Shown here piece after piece: positions 8,317 to 14,842 of a stretch of DNA of 64,000 nt; positions within the stretch are counted from its first letter, which is position 1; every line of letters begins with the position of its first letter. A program made the translations under genes and the position numbers. Below the pieces are notes generated by a model. That model searched no databases. It saw only the letters and a list, made by a program, of their open reading frames with translations, and was not told the origin of the DNA. Source of the stretch: DYIU01 sp038326775 (GTDB taxonomy: Bacteria; Actinomycetota; Geothermincolia; Fen-727; Anoxymicrobiaceae); NCBI GenBank assembly GCA_038326775.1, contig JBBQKJ010000009.1, positions 1 to 64,000 on the forward strand. The letters are read 5' to 3'.

Positions 8317-9117
8317 CTATCCCCCTTGCTCTTGCTTTTTCATCGCCTCGAACGCCTGAAGGGCGGCGTTTCTCAGAACCGTCACGTGCTCGCTGTGAAA
8401 CAGCCACGCGATTGAAAGGCGCTCGATGGCCATAGCCTCGTCCAACGGCATCCCGTCGAACGACTTGTTGAGCACCGCTTTCCCCATGCGCAGCGCGTCG
8501 GCCGGGTTCGCGCACAGCACCGCCACCATCTCGTCGACCTTGGCGTCGAACTCCTCGACCTTGTACACGCGGGTGAGGAGCCCCATGTCGTAGAACTCGT
8601 CGGAGGTGTAGTCGCGCCTGCCGGAAAGCAGTATCTCCCTGCCCCTGAATATCGGGAGGCTGCGGGCCAGGCGCACCGTACCTCCCCAGCCGGGGAGGAT
8701 ACCCATGGTTATCTCGGTCACGCCGAACCTGGTCCTCTCGCTTGCGTAGATGAGGTCGCACGCCAGGGCGAGCTCCAGCCCGCCGGCGATGCAGTGGCCC
8801 TGCACCTTTGCCACCACGACCTTTTCGTTTTCGGTTATGGCCCGGACGATGGCGAGGCCGGTCTTGCCTATCCAATCCAGCAGGGTGTAATGGTCGAAGC
8901 CCGGGAGGACCGAGAGGTCGCCGCCCGCGCAGAACGACTTGCCCGCCCCGGAGAACAGCACCACCTTCACCCCGGGCTCGCGGTCGACCCGCGTGAAAGC
9001 GTCGAGCAGCTCTTCGGCCAGCTCCTTGTTTATCGCGTTGCGCTGGTCGGGGCGGTTCATGGTAATCTTCGCGACCTCGCCCTCTATCTCGTACAGAACA
9101 TACTGGTAGTCAGGCAT
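8317..9117 (-). CDS. Enoyl-CoA hydratase/isomerase (crotonase family)
   Basis: 266 residues. The oxyanion-hole segment FCAGGDLS, the substrate loop GHCIAGGLELALACD and FGVTEITMGILPGWGG are clear. Both glutamates of a true hydratase appear to be kept (GGLELA and TEI), which favours hydration over isomerisation or hydrolysis. It acts after the acyl-CoA dehydrogenase, whose gene follows it. The ATG is preceded by AAAGGAGGG. Confidence 0.92.
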   Translation of the reverse strand: MPDYQYVLYEIEGEVAKITMNRPDQRNAINKELAEELLDAFTRVDREPGVKVVLFSGAGKSFCAGGDLSVLPGFDHYTLLDWIGKTGLAIVRAITENEKVVVAKVQGHCIAGGLELALACDLIYASERTRFGVTEITMGILPGWGGTVRLARSLPIFRGREILLSGRRDYTSDEFYDMGLLTRVYKVEEFDAKVDEMVAVLCANPADALRMGKAVLNKSFDGMPLDEAMAIERLSIAWLFHSEHVTVLRNAALQAFEAMKKQEQGG

Positions 9118-9147
9118 CGAGCCCTCCTTTCCCTGCCGGCGTGAGCC

Positions 9148-10458
9148 TTAATGGCGCAGGTGGTCAGGCAGCCTGGCAGGTGTCTTCATCTTGTGGACGG
9201 ACATGGCTTTCACCGGCGGGCGCCAGTATTCGGGCATGTATTTCTCGCGGCCGAGGTTCTTGTTGACGACGCATCGCACCGGCATGCCGATCTCCGCCCG
9301 CATCAGGCACTCGTTGCACCGCTTGCACCGCTTTATGTCCTGCGGCTTCCCCGCGGCCACCTTGTTGGCGTAATCGGGGTCGGCCAGCATCTGCCTGCCG
9401 AACGACACCATGTCGCATTTGCCGCCGGCGATTGCCTTCTCGGCGTTCTTCGGGTCGTGGATAGACGGCACCATCAACGGCACCGGGACGGCTTCCTTGA
9501 AGTTCGCCGCCTCGTCGAGCATCGTCCCGTCTTTGTCCGGGAAGAAGTACTTCAGCGCCTCGTAAGAGCCGTCGGAGAGATGGATGTAATCGACGCCCAG
9601 CTGTGACATCACCCGCGCGACCTCGAGCGCCTCCTGGTGCGTGAATCCGTCGGGCATGTGCTCGTCGGCCGAGATACGCATGCCCACCAGGTAATCCTGG
9701 CCCACCGCCTCGCGCACCTTGAGGTAGACCTCGACCAGGAAGCGCATGCGGTTTTCGAGGCTGCCGCCGTACAGGTCGGTCCTCTTGTTGGTGCGGGGGG
9801 AGAGGAACTGGTGCTCGAGGTAACCGTGGGGCGCGTGCAGCTCTATCCCATCGTACTGCGCCATCATGGCGAAGATACACGAGTTGGCGAACTCGTCCTG
9901 CTCCGAGCGTATCTCGGCGATGGTCATCTCGTAAGGGAGGCTCCCAGTGGCCATCGGGATGAGCACCGGGTACTTCACGAGGACCTCGGGAAACCCGGTC
10001 GCCAGCAGCTCGAACGGGACATTGTACGGGATCGCCGAGGGTGCCGGCGGCCGCGAGCCGTCGTGCGCGTGGCCCTGCCTCCCGAAGCCGATGGACATCT
10101 GTATGAAGGTGCGCGCCTCGAAGGCGTGAATGGTCTCCGACAGCTCCAGCAGCCCGGGCGCGAACGACACGTCGTAGCCGTGCAGGTTGGAGGTAAACGG
10201 GAACTTCGCCGCGAGCTTCGTGCCGAGCACGCACTCGGTGATGATCAGGCCGCATCCGCCTTTGGCCCGGGCGGCGTAGTAGGCGAGTATCTGCTCGTTG
10301 ACATACCCGCGGTTGTCGAGCGACATCACCGTGTTCATCGGCGCCATCACGATACGGTTCTTTATCTCCACGTCCTTTATCTGGATAGGGGACAGGAGGT
10401 TCTTGAACTCCTTTTTCGGGTCGATTTTCTTTACGGCTTTCGTTGACTTCTGCGCCAT
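9148..10458 (-). CDS. Second OYE-family Fe-S flavin oxidoreductase
   Basis: 436 residues, paralogue of the enzyme at 5646-7034. It has the same opening (IQIKDVEIKNRIVMAPMN), the active-site stretch HAPHGYLEHQFLSPRTNKR and a C-x2-C-x2-C-x11-C cluster motif near residue 388. It too lacks the FAD/NAD(P) half of dienoyl-CoA reductase. The N-terminal tail is Lys-rich. Two such enzymes in one cluster suggest two different ring or double-bond reductions, or a heteromer. AGGAGG precedes the ATG. Confidence 0.88.
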   Translation of the reverse strand: MAQKSTKAVKKIDPKKEFKNLLSPIQIKDVEIKNRIVMAPMNTVMSLDNRGYVNEQILAYYAARAKGGCGLIITECVLGTKLAAKFPFTSNLHGYDVSFAPGLLELSETIHAFEARTFIQMSIGFGRQGHAHDGSRPPAPSAIPYNVPFELLATGFPEVLVKYPVLIPMATGSLPYEMTIAEIRSEQDEFANSCIFAMMAQYDGIELHAPHGYLEHQFLSPRTNKRTDLYGGSLENRMRFLVEVYLKVREAVGQDYLVGMRISADEHMPDGFTHQEALEVARVMSQLGVDYIHLSDGSYEALKYFFPDKDGTMLDEAANFKEAVPVPLMVPSIHDPKNAEKAIAGGKCDMVSFGRQMLADPDYANKVAAGKPQDIKRCKRCNECLMRAEIGMPVRCVVNKNLGREKYMPEYWRPPVKAMSVHKMKTPARLPDHLRH

Positions 10459-10471
10459 CGTGCGTTACCTC

Positions 10472-11479
10472 CTACGCCTTTTTCACAGGCTCTATCTTGA
10501 GCAGCTTCGCCATGTTCAGCCCGAAGATGTTAGCACGGTCGGCATCGGTGAGCTGCGGGTACCCGTACCCCTCGCACATGTCCTCGGGGATCTCGAACTC
10601 GCGCAGGCCCTGCACGGCGCCCCTCACCTGGGCCCCGAACCCCGCGCAGTCGGTGCCCCAGACAATCCTCTCCGAGCCGACCCAGCGGAGCGCCTCACCC
10701 AGTATCTCCCCGAACCGGCGCGGCGCGGTGGCGGCCCACGGCACGAGCAGGTTCAGCCCGAAGTGGATGTTAGGATGGACCGCCGCGGAAAGCGCGAGGT
10801 CGAGGAAGTTGGGGTAACCGGCGTGGAAGGCGATAAAGTCTACCTCGGGGAAGTCGCTCGCCACCTGGTCGAGCAGCACCGGGAGGCAGTTATAGCTGAC
10901 GCCGGGGGGCACCCAGCACCAGCCCAGGTGGATGGCCACCGGGATGCCGAGCTCGCCCGCCTTCTCGTAGAGCGGGTACATCTCCGGGTCGTTCAGGGGC
11001 AGGTCCTCCGGCGGGTACACCTTGACCATGCGCGCGTTGTGGTTGGCGACGAGGTACTCGAGTTCCCAGAGGGCGTTCTTCATCCCGCGCTTCTTGATGG
11101 GGCCCACGTTGGGGGTCAGGACCAGGCGGTCCGGCCAGCGCTCGCAGACAGCCGCGGCCTGCCCGTTGGTCACCCAGCGGGTCGCGTAACCCGTCGTGTC
11201 CATCATGGACTCGGGGATGATGCACGCCACGTCGATGCCGTAGGTGTCCATCCAGTCGATGATCGCCTCCGGCTCCGTGCGCTTGGTCATCTCCTCGACG
11301 GTGAGCACGTACTGGGGCGGTATCCCCATCAGGAACTGCCGGGTGACCCCGGCGATCCCCTGCCACCAGGCCTGCACGCCGGGGAAGTAATCTATGGGGC
11401 CCATGTCCCCGATGATGTGCATCTCGATGTCCACTTTGAAAAAGTCATCCTTCTCGAACGCATTCTTCTCTTCAGCCAT
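10472..11479 (-). CDS. Amidohydrolase-2 family protein (ACMSD-type metal-dependent hydrolase/decarboxylase)
   Basis: 335 residues with the ATG at 11477-11479, chosen because AGGAGGGGGT precedes it and a longer reading would overlap the DUF35 gene. TIM-barrel amidohydrolase signatures: a first-strand E-x-H motif (DIEMH) where hydrolases have H-x-H, then AIHLG, AFHAGYPN and a late GTDC aspartate. E-x-H at strand 1 is seen in the decarboxylase branch (LigW and gamma-resorcylate decarboxylase types). The protein may decarboxylate or hydrolyse a ring-derived intermediate. Confidence 0.85.
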   Translation of the reverse strand: MAEEKNAFEKDDFFKVDIEMHIIGDMGPIDYFPGVQAWWQGIAGVTRQFLMGIPPQYVLTVEEMTKRTEPEAIIDWMDTYGIDVACIIPESMMDTTGYATRWVTNGQAAAVCERWPDRLVLTPNVGPIKKRGMKNALWELEYLVANHNARMVKVYPPEDLPLNDPEMYPLYEKAGELGIPVAIHLGWCWVPPGVSYNCLPVLLDQVASDFPEVDFIAFHAGYPNFLDLALSAAVHPNIHFGLNLLVPWAATAPRRFGEILGEALRWVGSERIVWGTDCAGFGAQVRGAVQGLREFEIPEDMCEGYGYPQLTDADRANIFGLNMAKLLKIEPVKKA

Positions 11480-11484
11480 CTTCG

Positions 11485-11964
11485 CTACCCCCTCCTGGAC
11501 TCGTCGACCGGGCGCCACCTGGGAAGTGTCACCTCGTCGGTGACGTCGTCGAAGACCACCTCGAGCTCCATCCCGTTTTCCAGTTTCTCGTGGTCGCATT
11601 CGACCACGTTTGATATCATGCGCACTCCCTCGGGCAGCTCCACCACCGCAACCACGTACGGCAGGTCGACCCAGAACGGGAACGGAACCCCGAAGATGTT
11701 GATGGCGTAGGCGGCCAGGGTGCCTTCGCCCGAGGCCTCCACCCACTCGTGCTCGTCGGCCGAGCAGTTGGTGCAGTACAGGTACGGGGGGTGGTCCACG
11801 TTGCCGCATTTGGAGCACTTCCTCAGTACAAACCTGTGCTGCTTGGCGGCATCCCAGAACGGCTGGGACCAGCTTGTGGGTATCGGCATCGGCTTGACGA
11901 GGTCTTCGTCGGTGAGGTTCAGCATTGACTTCACCACGTTAATGTCTATCGGTTCCTGGGCCAT
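11485..11964 (-). CDS. DUF35 / Zn-ribbon OB-fold acyl-CoA-associated protein
   Basis: 159 residues. The N-terminal helix is followed by a zinc ribbon (CSKCG near residue 50, then YCTNCSA) and an OB-fold with the EASGEGTLAAYAI start. Such proteins bind CoA esters and form complexes with thiolase-fold enzymes. The thiolase-like gene is directly upstream (56 bp), a pairing known from Ltp2-DUF35 aldolases and from thiolase/HMG-CoA synthase complexes. Confidence 0.92.
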   Translation of the reverse strand: MAQEPIDINVVKSMLNLTDEDLVKPMPIPTSWSQPFWDAAKQHRFVLRKCSKCGNVDHPPYLYCTNCSADEHEWVEASGEGTLAAYAINIFGVPFPFWVDLPYVVAVVELPEGVRMISNVVECDHEKLENGMELEVVFDDVTDEVTLPRWRPVDESRRG

Positions 11965-12020
11965 GTCCTTCTCCTCCTTCTCATTCGCGCGGTAACGTGC
12001 AGGGCGGAAAAGACGGCAGT

Positions 12021-13223
12021 CTATCCCGGTATCTCGTTCCCCATAACGGTGAAGTGGCAGTCCATGAAAGCGCCTCCACCGCAGTTCTCTATGGCGAATT
12101 TCGCCCCCGGCACCTGGGCCTTGCCCGCTTTACCCTGGAGCTGCCTGACCGTCTCGACCAGTATCGCGAACCCGCACCCGGTGCCGGTGTGGCCGAAGCT
12201 CATCGCCTCCCCGTTCGTTGAGCAGGGGTACTTTCCCCCGGGGCTCGTCTCTCCGTCCTCAACCAGGGCGCCCGCCTTGCCCGGCCCGGCTACCCCCAGG
12301 GAATCCAGGATCATCAGGTTGATGGTCGGATACGAACCGTATATCTCGAACATGTCCATGTCCTTCGGCCCGAGGCCCGACTTCTCGTACGCCTCGTTGG
12401 CGATGGGAGACAGGAACCTGGTCAGCTGGTTGAAATCGCTGATGTTCGCCCTGGTGATGGTGCGATGGGAGTAGTCCGAGCCCTCCCCCAGGAAGTAGAC
12501 GGGCCTGTCGCACACCTTGCGAGCCTTCTCGGCGGTTGTCATCACGAACGCGCTGCCGCCGTCGCCGAGCACGTTGCACATCAGGGTGGTCAGAGGGTAG
12601 GAGACCATCCGCGCGTTCACGACTTTCTCGATGGTGATCTCCTTGTTGTTGAACATGGCGTTCGGCTGGAGCATCGCCCACCTGCGGCAGGCCACGCAGA
12701 CCGCGGCGACCTGCTCGATGGTCGTACCGGTGTAGGCCATGTACGCCTGGGTTATCATGGCGGCCAGGGAGTTGTAGGTCATGCCGTAGGGATACTCCCA
12801 CTCCACGTCGCAGCCCGCGATCGAGAAGTACTTGGCCTGCTCGTTGGCGGTGAACTGGGAGAACCGCTGCGCGTGGACCACCAGCACGGTGTCCGTCTCT
12901 CCAGAGCGGAGTATCCCCTCCGCCGTCTTGCGGATGGAGTAACTCGAGGCGCCTCCGGAGCTGGTCATGCAGGTGACCTTGCACCCCTTTGCCCCGATCG
13001 CCTCCGGCAGCCGGCCGAACACCATCTCGGTGTTGTAGTCGTTGTCAGGGTTGGACATGATGTGCTGGGCACATAGGACCGCCCCGACACTGTCCTTGTC
13101 TATGCCCGCGTCCTGGATGGCCATCCTGGCCACGGTGTAAGCGATCTCGAACTCCGACCTCTCCGGGAAGTTGCCGGTTGGCACTTCGCCCGTGCCTATT
13201 ACAGCGAATTCACCTGCGCTCAT
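12021..13223 (-). CDS. Thiolase-fold protein, probable Ltp2-type aldolase (lipid-transfer protein/thiolase family)
   Basis: About 400 residues. Of the two adjacent ATGs, the second (13221-13223) has the better distance from AGGAG. The fold signatures are clear: FGHTGTGCG and ENCGGG near the C-terminus. At the place of the nucleophilic cysteine the sequence reads TCMTSSGGASS, so the residue matching the thiolase Cys is Thr or Ser; the paralogue at 53550-54800 keeps it (ENACAGASS). With the adjacent DUF35 gene this suggests a retro-aldolase rather than a thiolase. Confidence 0.85.
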   Translation of the reverse strand: MSAGEFAVIGTGEVPTGNFPERSEFEIAYTVARMAIQDAGIDKDSVGAVLCAQHIMSNPDNDYNTEMVFGRLPEAIGAKGCKVTCMTSSGGASSYSIRKTAEGILRSGETDTVLVVHAQRFSQFTANEQAKYFSIAGCDVEWEYPYGMTYNSLAAMITQAYMAYTGTTIEQVAAVCVACRRWAMLQPNAMFNNKEITIEKVVNARMVSYPLTTLMCNVLGDGGSAFVMTTAEKARKVCDRPVYFLGEGSDYSHRTITRANISDFNQLTRFLSPIANEAYEKSGLGPKDMDMFEIYGSYPTINLMILDSLGVAGPGKAGALVEDGETSPGGKYPCSTNGEAMSFGHTGTGCGFAILVETVRQLQGKAGKAQVPGAKFAIENCGGGAFMDCHFTVMGNEIPG

Positions 13224-13291
13224 CATCAACTCCTTTCTAGAAATCCGGGCTGGAAAACCCGCGGCCCTCATCCATCAATATCCCTTGATTA

Positions 13292-13307
13292 GAATGACTG
13301 GTCATTC
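13292..13307. promoter_or_regulatory. Palindromic operator candidate GAATGAC-TG-GTCATTC
   Basis: Perfect 7-bp arms around a 2-bp centre, 68 bp upstream of the thiolase-fold gene start, inside the intergenic region shared with the divergent MerR-TetR regulator. Size and symmetry fit a TetR-family operator of the kind that controls acyl-CoA catabolic genes. The regulator next door is the obvious candidate to bind it. Confidence 0.55.
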
Positions 13308-13405
13308 CCATAAGCCTGTTGCCTGACTGTGGCGTGACAGGATACCGATTGCGTAATTCCCGCAATTCTAAACATATATGGAAGCATAAATCAAGAGGAA
13401 GAGAC

Positions 13406-13435
13406 TTGACAGTTGAAAAAGATTATTGATATAGT
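13406..13435 (+). promoter_or_regulatory. Promoter of the MerR-TetR regulator gene
   Basis: TTGACA (13406-13411) and TATAGT (13430-13435) with an 18-bp spacer, 33 bp before the regulator ATG. Short inverted arms GTTGA (13412-13416) and TCAAC (13439-13443) bracket the -10 region and might be an autoregulatory site. Confidence 0.6.
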
Positions 13436-13468
13436 CACTCAACAGTTGGTTGGTACAAGAGGAGGGTC

Positions 13469-14377
13469 ATGAAGCCGGAGATGGACAGGCCGCTCAGGAT
13501 GTCGGACCTGGAAAAGATCAGCGGGGTCGGACGCAGCACCATACATTATTACCTTCGGGAAGGCCTGATGTCGCCCCCGAAAAAGACTGGCCGTACGATG
13601 GCTTACTACGACGCCGCGCACGTCCGGGAGCTCGAGGAGATAAAGGGACTCCAGGGCGAAGGGTATCCGATCTCCTACATAAGGGAGATGCTCGGCCCCG
13701 GCAGGCCGGCGGGCAGGAAACGCCATGCGGGCGAGGCCGAGGCCCCCCGGTCTGACCGGCGCCAGCAGATAATGGACAAGGCGGTCGAGATATTCGCCCG
13801 CAAGGGGTATCACCAGACTAACGTGACGGAGATAGCCAGGGCGGTCGGGGTCGGCCACAGCACCTTCTATGTCTATTTCCCGAGCAAGATGGCTCTCTTC
13901 ACGGAGTGCGTCGACCGGGTGTTCCAGGAGATGTTTTCCGATGTCTGGGAAGAGATAAAGGGCGAGAAGAACCCCATCGCCAGGCTCCAGAAGAGGGGTG
14001 AGGTCGTGCTCAAGAGCCATCCGCAGTTCATCGACATGATGAACGTGCTCAAGAGCATCGAGGAAGACGACCCCCCGCTCGAGGCCAAGAAACGCGAGAT
14101 GTACGCCTCCATTGTGGAGCCCGTGAAGCGCGACCTGAAGCGGGCCATAGAGATGGGCCTTATCCCGGACATAGACATCGAGGTCGCCGCGTTTCTCATC
14201 GTGGGCTTCCTGGAGTCGGCCTGGCTGCTCATGAACATGAACGAATCCTACACGGCGGACCGGGTCCTTGACGTCATGGCCGCCATCTCTTTCCCAATCG
14301 CGGCGAGCGCACCCGTGAAGAAGGCTGCCGGGAAGAAAAATAAGAAAGCGCCGAAGAAGAGCGGCCCGTCCTCCTGA
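13469..14377 (+). CDS. Transcriptional regulator with fused MerR and TetR DNA-binding domains
   Basis: 302 residues. Residues about 9-78 are a MerR-type winged helix (MSDLEKISGVGRSTIHYYLREGL, then the wing and the IKGLQGEGYPISYIREML dimer helix). After a linker rich in Arg, Gly and Ala, residues about 98-150 are a complete TetR HTH (AVEIFARKGYHQTNVTEIA, VGHSTFYVYFPSK). The rest is a helical TetR ligand domain with a hydrophobic C-terminal helix and a Lys/Ala tail. The gene is divergent from the catabolic run. It probably senses an acyl-CoA or pathway substrate. GAGGAGGG precedes the ATG. Confidence 0.92.
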   Translation: MKPEMDRPLRMSDLEKISGVGRSTIHYYLREGLMSPPKKTGRTMAYYDAAHVRELEEIKGLQGEGYPISYIREMLGPGRPAGRKRHAGEAEAPRSDRRQQIMDKAVEIFARKGYHQTNVTEIARAVGVGHSTFYVYFPSKMALFTECVDRVFQEMFSDVWEEIKGEKNPIARLQKRGEVVLKSHPQFIDMMNVLKSIEEDDPPLEAKKREMYASIVEPVKRDLKRAIEMGLIPDIDIEVAAFLIVGFLESAWLLMNMNESYTADRVLDVMAAISFPIAASAPVKKAAGKKNKKAPKKSGPSS

Positions 14378-14401
14378 TCCGAACCCGCGCATGGGATCCA
14401 C

Positions 14402-14430
14402 TTGCCCCGCGACTGTCTGTCGGGTATAAA
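14402..14430 (+). promoter_or_regulatory. Promoter of tRNA-Ala
   Basis: TTGCCC (14402-14407), 17-bp spacer, TATAAA (14425-14430); the mature tRNA begins 16 bp further on. Confidence 0.55.
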
Positions 14431-14445
14431 GGTTGCAGTCAGACC

Positions 14446-14521
14446 GGGGGTATAGCTCAGTTGGGAGAGCGCTGGCTTTGCAAGCCAGAGGTCGGCGGTT
14501 CGAGCCCGCCTACCTCCACCA
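14446..14521 (+). tRNA. tRNA-Ala (anticodon TGC)
   Basis: A 76-nt cloverleaf. Acceptor stem GGGGGTA/TACCTCC (one G-U), D arm with AGCTCAGTTGGGAGAGC, anticodon stem CTGGC/GCCAG around loop TTTGCAA (anticodon TGC), T stem GGCGG/CCGCC with TTCGAGC, discriminator A and encoded CCA end. No intron or second tRNA is seen. Confidence 0.97.
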
Positions 14522-14842
14522 GTCAAATCGTCTGAACAACCATCCATCACGCTGTGTTTGATTGCGTGAGATCAACGGATCGAACCGCCGGCCAGGGGGG
14601 TCGTTCTTCTCCGCGGGGGGAAGGTCCCCCGCCCTCAACCGCGATACGACCGGCATCTCACAGCTCAGCCGGCGAGCATGCCGCAGAATCCGGGCAACCG
14701 TGTTTGAAGGGCTCGAAAGTTGTTAGAATATGGGCGTTGGAGGAGTCATATGTGGAACACCGGTTCAGCTTATGAGCAAAGAGAACGAATGTGAGAGTGC
14801 CGCACAGTCGAGCGGAAGCTGTACTGCTGAAGGGTTGCGAGC
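14522..14842. other. Intergenic region between tRNA-Ala and the acyltransferase gene
   Basis: No convincing gene. It holds the 3' flank of the tRNA without a clear intrinsic terminator, and a possible -10 (TAGAAT, 14724-14729) with a poor -35, about 115 bp before the TTG start of the acyltransferase. Confidence 0.4.
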
